A DNA stretch of 64,000 bases from JAVBOW01 sp031550125. GTDB taxonomy: Bacteria > Bacteroidota > Bacteroidia > Bacteroidales > Rikenellaceae. Of this stretch, positions 26,545 to 35,077 are shown piece after piece (position 1 is the stretch's first letter; each line of letters starts with the position of its first letter). A program made the position numbers and the translations under genes. The notes beneath the pieces are model-generated. The model ran no database searches, had not been told where the DNA came from, and worked only from the letters and a program-made list of their open reading frames with translations. The stretch covers positions 86,945 through 150,944 of the forward strand of contig JAVBOW010000019.1 in NCBI GenBank assembly GCA_031550125.1, written 5' to 3'.

Positions 26545-28707
26545 CTATCGTTTCGAGGTAAGACCGAGTTGGAATATCCTGTATATCAGCTTGCGCGTCG
26601 GAGTGAACGGAGGCAGCATGCCGGTGAAGTGTTCCACAGTCTCCCTTTCGGCCTGGGTGAGGTACATGTAGAGGGGTACGTCGCCCATTTGACTCTTGAC
26701 GCGTTCGAGAAGCAGTTGGTCCGTGTCTTTCCATACCCTGTCGGCGCGGGCCGTGAGCAGGTTGACGTCGGATTCCTGCAGCAACGAAGCGGGGATGTTG
26801 CTAACCCTGAGGGGCGGCTGCTCGACGATGATGATATCCTCGTCGCCCGCTTCGAAGAGTTCGAAAATACTGTGGGCCTGCACGTAGCGGCGCGGGTCGG
26901 CCATGAGGTCGTCGTGCCATGAAAGGACTTTCACCTTCAGGCCCAGCGAACTCCATTGTTCTTCGAGTTTGCTTGCGACAAATTGCTTGCCGTCCGAATC
27001 CTCGGTGCTTATCAGGTTGACCACGTTGCGCTGCTTACCCTGGTCGAGGAAGGAGATCATGGCGTTGGCCAGGTAGGTGGAGGCTATACGGTAACATTCT
27101 TTGTTGTAGCCGCGGTATTTGAGTTTGCCCGCTCCCAGGAAGGCGCCTATGACGCTCAGCTTGGTGAGGCGCTCGGCGCGCTCCTTGTCGCGAAGCGTGC
27201 GGTCGAGAAGCTCAAGGATAAGGAAGAAGCCGAGGACGAAGAGGATACTTCCGAGGAACGCCGCCATGACGATAAGTTTACGGGCGGTGGGTACGGCCCT
27301 GATCGGGAATATAGGCTCGCTTATGACCTTGAGCGACGCGGAGGACATCTCCAGGTTCTTCTTGCGCATAAGGGCCATGTTCAGGGCGTGCAAAAGCTCA
27401 AGGTAGCGGTTCTCCGTCAGGTTGATGGTGCGTTCCTGGCGTTTGATCGTAGAGCCTATGGGCGAATAGTATTCGTACTGGCGGTCGAGTTCGATCTTGC
27501 GCTGGCGCATGACGTCCATCTCGGCGGTGGCCTTGGCGTTATTGAGTTTCTCGGCCAGCCACTGGTCTACGATGTCCTTGTTGGCCACACCTTCCTTGCT
27601 GTATTTGTGGACGCCATACTCAACGAAGAAATCGCGGTATTCGCTCTCCAATTTATCGCGTTGGCCGTAAAGGAATTGAAGATCGCGGTTGCGGTTGCCG
27701 CCCAACGAGTCGCTGGTGAAGGCCTCCAACTGCGTGATGCGGGTGGTGAGGTTGCCTATGTCGTTGAGGATGGTATTCATCTTCGAGTTGCTCACCATAG
27801 CCCTGACAGACTCGTCGATACGCTCGTCGAGAACCTGCAGAAGGGCCATCGAACTTTCGTAGGCCAACAGGATGGTCTCGTAGTTAAGTTCAAAGTCGCG
27901 CGTGAGGGCCGCTACGTGCTTGGTCTGCTCGTCGTAGTTGATCACCTTCATGCGGCGGTTGTAGTTGGTCAGCGAGTCCTCGCTGAAACGCAGGTCGCGA
28001 CCCGCCTTGGCCAACTCCTCCTCGAAATATTTGATTACGTTGTCGGTTTCGGCAAAACGCAGCTCGCGGTAGTTATTCACGAACTCCTCGAGCAACAGCA
28101 GCATGGTGTTATAGGCTATACCCGGGTCGTCCGAGGTATATTTTATATCGATCATGTCGCTGGTTCCCATACGCTTGGCATCTATAGTGCTGAGCGACTG
28201 ATAACTGTAGTGCGGGTGTATGTAGTTGAACAGACCATAAACGAAGTTCTGGTTGTTAGGCTGCTCATAAGCCTGGAGCTGGGCCACGGTATTCTCCTCG
28301 GACGACTTGTCTATAAGCGCCTTGACTTCGTCGGGAGTGATACTCATCAGCTCGCGGAAGTGGGCCGCGGTAATATAGTTGTTGTCCTTTTCGGGATTGC
28401 CGTGGATCATATTGCGCGCATAGAGCCTGATGGATACCTTTTTGAGGGTGGCTTGCGAATATATGATGTTGATAATGTTGTCCATGGCATTGTTCACAGA
28501 GTTCCAGTCGGCTATGGCTGCGCCTCCCGTACCGGACTCGATGTTGTAACCCGACGCAACGCCGGCGTAAACCGTAGCCGTCACCTGGTAACTCTTGGGC
28601 AGGTTACGGGTGAAGAAAAGGGCTATAAGCGTGACGATAAGAGGAATACCTATGAGCCACAGGCGGATACGGTATATAATGTTGAGGATGTATAATATTG
28701 TTCTCAT
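26545..28707 (-). CDS. Wzc/GumC-like polysaccharide co-polymerase with degenerate kinase domain
   Basis: A 720-residue protein. A first membrane helix is at about 10-32 (RIRLWLIGIPLIVTLIALFF), a long periplasmic coiled-coil region runs between, and a second helix near 470-490 (IVMAAFLGSILFVLGFFLIL) is followed by a cytosolic domain. That domain aligns in layout with bacterial tyrosine kinases, but its Walker A is decayed (STEDSDGKQF, with Gln for Ser/Thr, near 568-576), Walker A' reads VEQPP instead of DTPP near 628, and the C-terminal Tyr cluster is absent (it ends GLTSKR). It probably sets chain length and spans the periplasm without kinase activity. Confidence 0.85.
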   Translation of the reverse strand: MRTILYILNIIYRIRLWLIGIPLIVTLIALFFTRNLPKSYQVTATVYAGVASGYNIESGTGGAAIADWNSVNNAMDNIINIIYSQATLKKVSIRLYARNMIHGNPEKDNNYITAAHFRELMSITPDEVKALIDKSSEENTVAQLQAYEQPNNQNFVYGLFNYIHPHYSYQSLSTIDAKRMGTSDMIDIKYTSDDPGIAYNTMLLLLEEFVNNYRELRFAETDNVIKYFEEELAKAGRDLRFSEDSLTNYNRRMKVINYDEQTKHVAALTRDFELNYETILLAYESSMALLQVLDERIDESVRAMVSNSKMNTILNDIGNLTTRITQLEAFTSDSLGGNRNRDLQFLYGQRDKLESEYRDFFVEYGVHKYSKEGVANKDIVDQWLAEKLNNAKATAEMDVMRQRKIELDRQYEYYSPIGSTIKRQERTINLTENRYLELLHALNMALMRKKNLEMSSASLKVISEPIFPIRAVPTARKLIVMAAFLGSILFVLGFFLILELLDRTLRDKERAERLTKLSVIGAFLGAGKLKYRGYNKECYRIASTYLANAMISFLDQGKQRNVVNLISTEDSDGKQFVASKLEEQWSSLGLKVKVLSWHDDLMADPRRYVQAHSIFELFEAGDEDIIIVEQPPLRVSNIPASLLQESDVNLLTARADRVWKDTDQLLLERVKSQMGDVPLYMYLTQAERETVEHFTGMLPPFTPTRKLIYRIFQLGLTSKR

Positions 28708-28728
28708 AACTATGTGGGTGTCAGAAAA

Positions 28729-29649
28729 TTAGTAGCTCAATATCTTATAGCACGACAGCGTTTGCAGGCGCAGGATGGCCGCGTTGAGGAACGCGCGGGT
28801 TTGCTCGTACTCGGTTTCCGCGATGTTGTGCATGGACTTGTTACGGTTAAGTTCGCTCAAGTCTATACGGCCGTTGATCTGGTCGGCCTGGCTGAGGGAG
28901 TACTGTATCTTCGAAAGTTCGAAAGTCTCCGATTTGATACGGATCAGGCGCATCCAAAGCTCGGCGTCGGAATAGGCTTGCTCTATCTGCAACTGACGTT
29001 CGCGAAACCACTCCTCTCCGGCCTGGTATTGCTGGTCGGCAAGAAATTGCTGTTTGCGTACGCGGTTGCGCGTGTCCAGGATATCGTCCAGCGGCAGGTA
29101 GATGCTGGCGCCGACGAACCACCACGACTGCTCCACGTTATTATAGTTGTAATAATAAGTGGGACCCGTCTGGAACGTACCGTTCGACGTCGTTTCGCCG
29201 TTATAGATGTTGTAACCGTACTGGTACTGCGCGTTGAGCTTTATACTGTTCATCCAGCGGCGTTTGGCGCTCTTGGCGTCGCACATGGCCGCGGCTGCGC
29301 CGCTCTCGTAGTACCTTATCTGGTTGGCGTTCTCCCTGGCGCTCTCTATAAGCGTCGTCAGAGGCGGAAGTTTGACATTCTCGATGTCCATTATGGCCTG
29401 CTGGTTGGCGGCCGACTGCATGAGCTGTTGCTGGACTTCCTCATACATGCCTGCCACGCCGGCGCTTACCTGTCCGGGCTGCTGCCCCGTTTGTCCGGAG
29501 CCGCTCTGCCCCGAGCCGGCCGGTTGTTGGGCGGATTGCAGGGCGCTTAACCCGGCAGGCACCGAGAGGTGCTTTATCTGCACGGGCCTCTGCCCCCAAG
29601 CCAAAAGCGCGGGAAGCAGGCACCAGATTGACAACAAAATCTTCTTCAT
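28729..29649 (-). CDS. Short TolC-like outer-membrane protein of the exopolysaccharide locus
   Basis: A 306-residue protein with a signal peptide (LSIWCLLPALLAWG), then a low-complexity Gln/Gly/Ser stretch (SAQQPAGSGQSGSGQTGQQ), and an efflux-channel-like region: IESARENANQIRYYESG, a YNGETTSNGTFQTGP strand, SIYLPLDDILDTRNRVRKQQ and long helices with many Gln. It resembles one TolC repeat more than two and is clearly shorter than classic TolC (about 420-490). It lies between the sugar transferase and the Wzc-like gene, where a Wza-type export protein would often be found. Confidence 0.72.
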   Translation of the reverse strand: MKKILLSIWCLLPALLAWGQRPVQIKHLSVPAGLSALQSAQQPAGSGQSGSGQTGQQPGQVSAGVAGMYEEVQQQLMQSAANQQAIMDIENVKLPPLTTLIESARENANQIRYYESGAAAAMCDAKSAKRRWMNSIKLNAQYQYGYNIYNGETTSNGTFQTGPTYYYNYNNVEQSWWFVGASIYLPLDDILDTRNRVRKQQFLADQQYQAGEEWFRERQLQIEQAYSDAELWMRLIRIKSETFELSKIQYSLSQADQINGRIDLSELNRNKSMHNIAETEYEQTRAFLNAAILRLQTLSCYKILSY

Positions 29650-29682
29650 ATTACAAAAAATACGTTTAGCCGGTTTTTAAAA

Positions 29683-30840
29683 TTACACGTTCTCCTTCTG
29701 AATAAATGCTGTGAAAGTTTTGAAAATTATAGTAATATCCATCCAAAACGAAAAGTTTTTGGCATAGGTGATATCCAACATCTTGCGCTCCTCGGCAGAG
29801 AGTTTGCCGGCCGACCCGCGCTTCTCCACCTGCCACAGGCCGGTAAGGCCGGCGGGGGCCATGAAGCGGTCCACGTAATCGTCGCTCGTAAGAAGCTCGG
29901 CCTCGTAAAGAGGCAGCGGACGGTTGCCGACTATGGACATATCGCCCTTAAGCACATTTATGAGCTGCGGAAGTTCGTCGATACTGAATTTACGTATTAT
30001 GCGGCCGGTTTTGGTTATCCGCGGATCGTTCTCCAACTTAACGAAACTGTTCTCCTGCTTGTCTTTCTGCTCCTTTATGAAATCTTCCTCTCCTATCACG
30101 AAATCGTCCGAAAAGAGCATATTCTCGCCGAAAGCCTGATAGAAAGCGTCGTTCTTTATCGGGAACACCTTGGCCTCCTCGCGTATCTGCTGGTACTGGT
30201 TAAGCGAAGCGAATTCTTTGAGTTTGGTGTCGGAATCGAGGTACATGGAGCGGAACTTCATGAAACCGAACACTTTATAATTACTACCCACCCTTTTCGA
30301 CTGGTAAATCGCCGGGCCTTTGCTCTCCAGCTTTATGGCCAGATAGGTAACCACCATCACCGGCAGAAGGACCATGAAAGCAAGCGAGGCGAATACTATA
30401 TCGAATGTGCGCTTCCACAAAGGCAGCCGGAACATGACTATCTCCTTTTTGCTCTGTTTTCCAGCGTTGCGTATCTGTTCCTGATGGCGTTCAAGGAAAC
30501 GCTCGGAGCGCTCCCATTGCTGCTCGGTGGCGTCGGGGGCAATGACGTTGTTTATGCCGTTCTTAAGGTATTGGATACCCTCCTCGGACGACATCGGATC
30601 GGATATAAGCACAAAATAAGCCTTCCCGAAAACCCCTCTGAGGAGTTTGATGGTAGGCAGGTCAGTGCGGAAACTCCTCTTCTCAAGCAGCACCACCACA
30701 GAATCCTTCTCTTCGGATGCTATCTCGGTGGCTTCCCTGGCGGTCGAAACGACCTTCATGCCGTCGCCTATAAGGGAGGTGAACCTGGATATGTAATCCG
30801 GATTCGATCCAACGTAAATATATACAGGTGCGAACTCCAA
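29683..30840 (-). CDS. Undecaprenyl-phosphate sugar-1-phosphate transferase with N-terminal pseudo-receiver domain
   Basis: A 385-residue protein starting at a TTG (30840), 2 nt after the response-regulator stop; no in-frame ATG exists before residue 28 and a stop lies just upstream. Residues 1-125 look like a receiver fold (VYIYVGSNPDYISRF, VVVLLEKRSF, YFVLISDPMSSEEG, VIAPDATEQQ) but lack the phospho-acceptor Asp and the Lys. From about 145 it is a bacterial sugar transferase: a hydrophobic helix (DIVFASLAFMVLLPVMVV), KRVGSNYKVFGFMKFRSM, DELPQLINVLKGDMSIVGNR and GLTGLWQVEKRG. It starts exopolysaccharide synthesis by loading a hexose-1-phosphate onto undecaprenyl phosphate. Confidence 0.87.
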   Translation of the reverse strand: MEFAPVYIYVGSNPDYISRFTSLIGDGMKVVSTAREATEIASEEKDSVVVLLEKRSFRTDLPTIKLLRGVFGKAYFVLISDPMSSEEGIQYLKNGINNVIAPDATEQQWERSERFLERHQEQIRNAGKQSKKEIVMFRLPLWKRTFDIVFASLAFMVLLPVMVVTYLAIKLESKGPAIYQSKRVGSNYKVFGFMKFRSMYLDSDTKLKEFASLNQYQQIREEAKVFPIKNDAFYQAFGENMLFSDDFVIGEEDFIKEQKDKQENSFVKLENDPRITKTGRIIRKFSIDELPQLINVLKGDMSIVGNRPLPLYEAELLTSDDYVDRFMAPAGLTGLWQVEKRGSAGKLSAEERKMLDITYAKNFSFWMDITIIFKTFTAFIQKENV

Positions 30841-30842
30841 CT

Positions 30843-31208
30843 CTATTGCAATATCTTTTTAATCCTGACTTTCAATTCCATAGGATTGAAAGGCTTGATG
30901 ATGAAATCGTCTGCGCCCTCCCTTAGCAGCCTTATCCTCTCGGAGGTACTTTCCTCGCTCGACAGCATTATTACCGGAATGGATTTAAACAACTCGTTGC
31001 TCTTTATATATTCGAGAAATTCGTCGCCGCGCATCTCGGGCATTTTTATATCGGAAATTATAAGGTCCGGAATATTGCCCTCCTGCAACCATACTATCCC
31101 TTTTATAGGATTTTCAAGCCAAACTATTTCATACTCCGACGAGAGGTAAATAGATATAATTTGGGCTATAGATTGCTTGTCGTCGAGAATAAGTATTTTC
31201 TTCTTCAT
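30843..31208 (-). CDS. Stand-alone response regulator receiver (CheY-like)
   Basis: A 121-residue single-domain receiver with all signature residues: Asp9-Asp10 (LILDDKQ), phospho-acceptor Asp53 (LIISDIKMPE), Ser83 (VIMLSSEES) and Lys105 (FIIKPFNPMEL). No output domain. It is the first gene of the long exopolysaccharide operon, directly behind a good promoter and 2 nt before the transferase with a pseudo-receiver. No histidine kinase is nearby, so the donor is unknown. It may control polymer synthesis by protein-protein contact. Confidence 0.93.
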   Translation of the reverse strand: MKKKILILDDKQSIAQIISIYLSSEYEIVWLENPIKGIVWLQEGNIPDLIISDIKMPEMRGDEFLEYIKSNELFKSIPVIMLSSEESTSERIRLLREGADDFIIKPFNPMELKVRIKKILQ

Positions 31209-31294
31209 TCCTTACCCTATATTTTCTATATAATCTTAATACTTAGTGTGTTTGAGTTACGTAAATCACATTTAGGGACACCTCTGTATTTTCG

Positions 31295-31324
31295 CAAAGG
31301 TATATATTTTTTTCTATTCGCAAA
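31295..31324 (-). promoter_or_regulatory. Promoter of the exopolysaccharide operon
   Basis: Minus-strand TTTG (plus 31321-31324), 18 nt, then TACCTTTG (31295-31302), a near-perfect match to the Bacteroidota vegetative promoter. The AT-rich spacer is typical. The leader to the regulator ATG at 31208 would be about 80 nt. Confidence 0.7.
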
Positions 31325-31513
31325 CATTTTCATAATAATTACATCACATTAAAATCCAGTGCCGGAACACCGGATTCGGTTTGGGAGGCTCCCGCGCGGC
31401 GTTCCGCACAATGGAGTGCGCATGCGATTTTATTAAAAAAACGTGGATAGCGCCGGGCCGGAACGGCAACCGGAAGCAATACTGTCTGTTCTGCAGGCGA
31501 CCTCAGCCCGGCG
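31325..31513. other. Intergenic region between the exopolysaccharide promoter and the RSH gene
   Basis: About 190 nt without a supported ORF. It contains GC-rich self-complementary segments: CGCCGGGC near 31453 and GCCCGGCG near 31507 could pair across a large loop, with a T-run on the minus strand (plus A-run at 31434-31441) downstream of the RSH stop. This is possibly the RSH terminator. No repeat copy is seen. Confidence 0.35.
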
Positions 31514-33706
31514 TTATTTATTAAGCCGGTATGCCTTTTGGACTCCCTTTATACGCATAATGCGGTGGATAAGGGTATTAACCATGCCTGTGCCAGTCAC
31601 CTCGACGTTTATTACGCCTTGCAGCGAACCTTTGGCGGAACTTATGTTCATCGAGCGGATACCCAGTTTGAGTTCGTTGTTGATCACGTCGGTTATGCGG
31701 TTTATCATACCTGTGGCATCGTCGGCCGTCACATGGACGGAGGCGAGGAAGCCTGCGGCTCCCGACGAGTTGCGCCAGCGTGCGGCAAGCACGCGGTAGG
31801 GATACTGCTCCCTGAGGCGTCGGGCGTTGGGGCAGTCGTCGCGGTGGATCGTGACTCCGGAGTTGATGGTTATGAAACCGAAGACCCTGTCGCCGAAAAT
31901 AGGATTGCAGCAACGCGCCAGTTTGTATTCGAGTCCGCTCATACCCTCCTCTATCACCATAGCGTCGCCATCGTCCTCCCTCGCTTTCGGCGTCGCGGCG
32001 CGCGGGGCGGCCGTCTCGGGGGCGGCATGGTCGCGCAGCAGGGCTTCCTTTATCTGGGCCAAGGCTATCTCCCCTGCGGATATGCGCGAATAGAGCTCCG
32101 TGCCTGTCTTGCACTTGAAATGTTTGCACAGCGCGGTCACGGCGTCGTCCATGGCTATGGACAGCTTCCAGTTCTTGAGTTTGCGCTCAAGCTCCTCGCG
32201 GCCCAGGCTGGCCGTACGGGCCTGCTGCTCGCGCATATAGGCTCGTATTTTACTGCGGGCCTTGCCCGTGACCACTATCGAGAGCCAGTCGGCCTTGGGA
32301 CGTTGGCTTTTGGACGTTATTATCTCGACTATGTCGCCGTTGCGCAGCGGCTCCTTTATCGGGACATTACGGCCGTTGATACGCCCGCCGGTACACGAAG
32401 CGCCCAGGGAAGTGTGTATGTCGAAGGCGAAATCGAGTACCGTCGCGCCGTCGGGCAATTTACGCAAATCGCCTTCGGGAGTGAATACGAAGATCTCCCT
32501 GGACGATATACGCGAGTCGAAATGTTGCGCTATCTGGCTGGCGTCGGTGGTCTCCATCATTTCGCGCAGGCGCGAAAGCCACTCCTCGGCCCCCATACCG
32601 CCCTGGTTGACGCCCTTGTAGCGCCAGTGGGCGGCTATGCCTCGCTCGGCCACGGCGTCCATGCGGTCGGTTCGTATCTGTATCTCCACCCAATGGCCGT
32701 CTTTGGTCACCACGGTGGCGTGCAGCGACTCGTAGCCGTTCGACTTGGGGATGGATATCCAGTCGCGCATACGGTCGGGGTTGGGAGTGTAAAAATCAGT
32801 CACTATGGAATAGACCGCCCAGCACATCTGCTTCTCCTGCTCGCGCGCGGCGCCGTCGATGATTATCCTGAGGGCGAATATATCGAAGACCTCCTCGAAA
32901 GACACTCCCGTGCGGCGCATTTTGGTCCATATCGAAAAGATCGATTTGGTGCGGCTCTTTATGTGATATTTTATCCCCGCGGCGCGCAGCTTCTCCTCCA
33001 CCGGGGCGAGGAAGCGGCCGATGAATTTCTCGCGCTCAACGGAGGTGTCCTCCAGCTTGCGTTTTATATGCATGTAGTCGGCCGGCTCGAGATAGCTCAG
33101 CGCAATATCCTCCAGTTCGCTCTTTATGGAGTAAAGGCCCAACTTGTGGGCTATCTGGGCATAGAGATGGAGGCTTTCCCACGATTTGGCGCGGCGCTTC
33201 TCTTCGGGAAACATGGCCAGCGAACGCATGACCTCGAGGCGGTCGGCCAGCTTTATAAGGATCACGCGCGGATCGGACGAGTAGGAGACAATAAGGTCGC
33301 GGAAGTTGTCGGCCTGGGCGTCGGACTGCTTGGGATGGACCTCGGATATGTTGCACAGCCCGCGCAGGATACCTGCGCACTGGACGCCGAATTGTTCGCC
33401 CGCCTCCTCCACGGTCATCATCCCCAGGCGCACAACGTCGTGCAGCAGCGTGGATATGGTGGAGTTGCGGCCCAGGCCTATTTCGCCGACAACTATGCGG
33501 GCCACTCCCACCGAGTGGGAGAAAAGGTCGCTGCCGTCCCAGCGTTTCATGCCCGCAAGGCTGTTTTCAGCCAGTTCCATGGCTCGTATGACGGCCTGCC
33601 TGCCGTCGGAGTCGAAATACTCTTCGAGCAGGGCGCGAAAATCGCCGTATTTCGCCGGGGCTATTATATCCATCTCATTCGTGGCATTCACCGCAAAAAT
33701 ACTCAT
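31514..33706 (-). CDS. RelA/SpoT homologue (p)ppGpp synthetase with atypical HD domain
   Basis: A 730-residue RSH protein. The N-terminal HD region (SHSVGVARIV, STLLHDVVRLGMMT) keeps His-Asp but lacks the following Glu-Asp of hydrolase-active enzymes. The synthetase domain is intact (YHIKSRTKSIFSIWTKMRR, DIFALRIII, IPKSNGYESLHATV, EIQIRTDRMDAVAERGIAAH). TGS follows (VFTPEGDLRKLPDGATVLDF) and a C-terminal ACT-type regulatory domain with a preceding zinc-finger-like CCNPIFGD. It is probably a ribosome-associated alarmone synthetase with weak or no hydrolase activity. Confidence 0.93.
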   Translation of the reverse strand: MSIFAVNATNEMDIIAPAKYGDFRALLEEYFDSDGRQAVIRAMELAENSLAGMKRWDGSDLFSHSVGVARIVVGEIGLGRNSTISTLLHDVVRLGMMTVEEAGEQFGVQCAGILRGLCNISEVHPKQSDAQADNFRDLIVSYSSDPRVILIKLADRLEVMRSLAMFPEEKRRAKSWESLHLYAQIAHKLGLYSIKSELEDIALSYLEPADYMHIKRKLEDTSVEREKFIGRFLAPVEEKLRAAGIKYHIKSRTKSIFSIWTKMRRTGVSFEEVFDIFALRIIIDGAAREQEKQMCWAVYSIVTDFYTPNPDRMRDWISIPKSNGYESLHATVVTKDGHWVEIQIRTDRMDAVAERGIAAHWRYKGVNQGGMGAEEWLSRLREMMETTDASQIAQHFDSRISSREIFVFTPEGDLRKLPDGATVLDFAFDIHTSLGASCTGGRINGRNVPIKEPLRNGDIVEIITSKSQRPKADWLSIVVTGKARSKIRAYMREQQARTASLGREELERKLKNWKLSIAMDDAVTALCKHFKCKTGTELYSRISAGEIALAQIKEALLRDHAAPETAAPRAATPKAREDDGDAMVIEEGMSGLEYKLARCCNPIFGDRVFGFITINSGVTIHRDDCPNARRLREQYPYRVLAARWRNSSGAAGFLASVHVTADDATGMINRITDVINNELKLGIRSMNISSAKGSLQGVINVEVTGTGMVNTLIHRIMRIKGVQKAYRLNK

Positions 33707-33777
33707 TTTTTATCATTACAAGAAACAGAAGGGACGGCAGGCGTCGCAGGCCGGCCCATACCGCATAAAAAAGGCGG

Positions 33778-34959
33778 TCACGTCACCTGATAATTTTCCT
33801 CGGCGCCAGGTATGTTGTCGCTATAAGACATAGCTATATAGAGCCTCTCTACGCATCTGCGCCATGTAAGGGAATTTGCGAAATCCCGGCGGCGGGTAAT
33901 CCGGCGTTCGTCGCGGCCCTGCGCGAGGGCCAGGCCCGTCAGGCGGACGAAATGCGCCTCGTCGCCGGCCATCATGACATATGACAGGAAAGTGAACATG
34001 GAGGGTCCCGCAAAAGCCACCACAGCCTTACCCAAAGCCAGGCAACGGGCGACGAATTGCAATTGCATGCGCGAAGCCTGGCCGTAGTACGGAGCAAGGC
34101 AGACGTCGCAACCGGCTATCAGGGCAATCATCTCGCGCGCATCTCCGTACCCGGCGAAGACCACATTGCCGCGCATGGACAGCGACGGGGCGTCGCCGGG
34201 CAGGCACTCCGCCATCAGCAGCGTACAGTGGCCGAAGGCGTCGGCCACCGAGCAAAGCAGAGGCTCGGGAATGGCTTCGCCGCGGCTCCCGGGCGAGAAA
34301 CATATGACCGGACGATGAGGAAAGGCGGCGTCGGCGGGCCGGTCGTCGGCGGAGAGATAGTCGTCAAGGTCGAAACCCACACCTATATTATAGGTATCTA
34401 TATTGTGCCGGCGGGCCTGGTCGGCCGTACAGTCGTCGGATGTGACGACCACATCGGCGGCCGCCTCCATACGCGCCTCGAGAAACGGAGAGACGGTCTC
34501 GTCGCAGCGAACGGTCAACTCCGGATGCGTATAATATACCGTCATGGGCGGATTTATGGTGCGGGTGAGGTAAAAACTCCTTAGTGGATGGTTTTCGCAC
34601 AAAAGGTAAAAGCCCCCTCCGCAAAGGTGCGAAACCACCCGCCCGACCATACGGCAGCCGGAAAGATAGCCGGGCATATTGGCCTCGTCGAAATCCCTTT
34701 CCGAAACTTTTTGCGGCGAGACATGGGGCAGAATTATCGCCCCCGTTTCAAGAACGTCGATAGAGGACGACACGTGCTGGAGAGCCTGCCCGCGCCCGGG
34801 CGAACGACCCGCCGCCAAAGCTCCGGGATAAAGGGGAGGGGCGACGTAAAGCACCCTGTTGGCGCGGGAGATCTCGACAGCCAGGAACTGGGCGTTGCAC
34901 GGGTTGTCGTCGCTCCACGCGCGCGATCCGGCTATGACGAAAAATTTACCGTTTATCAT
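33778..34959 (-). CDS. Glycosyltransferase, GT4-like
   Basis: I chose the ATG at 34959 (MINGKFFVIAGSRAW); the longer frame would begin with TTG at 34989. The 393-residue protein is GT-B-like: FFVIAGSRAWSDDNPCNAQF, TVYYTHPELTVR, VVVTSDDCTADQAR, then a C-terminal half with FAGYGDAREMIALIAGCDV and LAPYYGQASRMQLQFVARCL. It resembles capsule/teichuronic-type transferases that act on sugar chains. It stands between the RSH gene and a divergent FKBP operon, away from the exopolysaccharide cluster. Confidence 0.75.
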   Translation of the reverse strand: MINGKFFVIAGSRAWSDDNPCNAQFLAVEISRANRVLYVAPPLYPGALAAGRSPGRGQALQHVSSSIDVLETGAIILPHVSPQKVSERDFDEANMPGYLSGCRMVGRVVSHLCGGGFYLLCENHPLRSFYLTRTINPPMTVYYTHPELTVRCDETVSPFLEARMEAAADVVVTSDDCTADQARRHNIDTYNIGVGFDLDDYLSADDRPADAAFPHRPVICFSPGSRGEAIPEPLLCSVADAFGHCTLLMAECLPGDAPSLSMRGNVVFAGYGDAREMIALIAGCDVCLAPYYGQASRMQLQFVARCLALGKAVVAFAGPSMFTFLSYVMMAGDEAHFVRLTGLALAQGRDERRITRRRDFANSLTWRRCVERLYIAMSYSDNIPGAEENYQVT

Positions 34960-35020
34960 CCGATGTCTCTTTACTATCTGCGTCTCCAATAACCGTGCAA
35001 AACACCGCGGGAAGAGTTAT

Positions 35021-35051
35021 TTTGCAGAACCGTAAAAAATATATAAATTTG
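35021..35051 (+). promoter_or_regulatory. Promoter of the FKBP lipoprotein operon
   Basis: TTTG at 35021-35024, exactly 19 nt, then TAAATTTG at 35044-35051: a perfect match to TTTG-N19-TAnnTTTG. The leader to the ATG at 35078 would be about 20 nt. Confidence 0.75.
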
Positions 35052-35077
35052 CGGATTGAACCTCCGCATCGACGCCA

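Noticed and set aside
26956..28695. Open frame of 579 codons antisense to the Wzc-like gene
   Set aside because: No domain, and it coincides exactly with the coding phase of the complementary gene.
26545..28707. Active bacterial tyrosine kinase (Wzc)
   Set aside because: Walker A lacks the Ser/Thr, Walker A' lacks the Asp-Thr-Pro-Pro form and the C-terminal Tyr cluster is absent.
31538..33790. Open frame of 750 codons antisense to the RSH gene
   Set aside because: The opposite strand encodes an intact RSH protein with all domain motifs; this frame has no recognisable domain and a translation dominated by Gly, Ala, Arg and Tyr.
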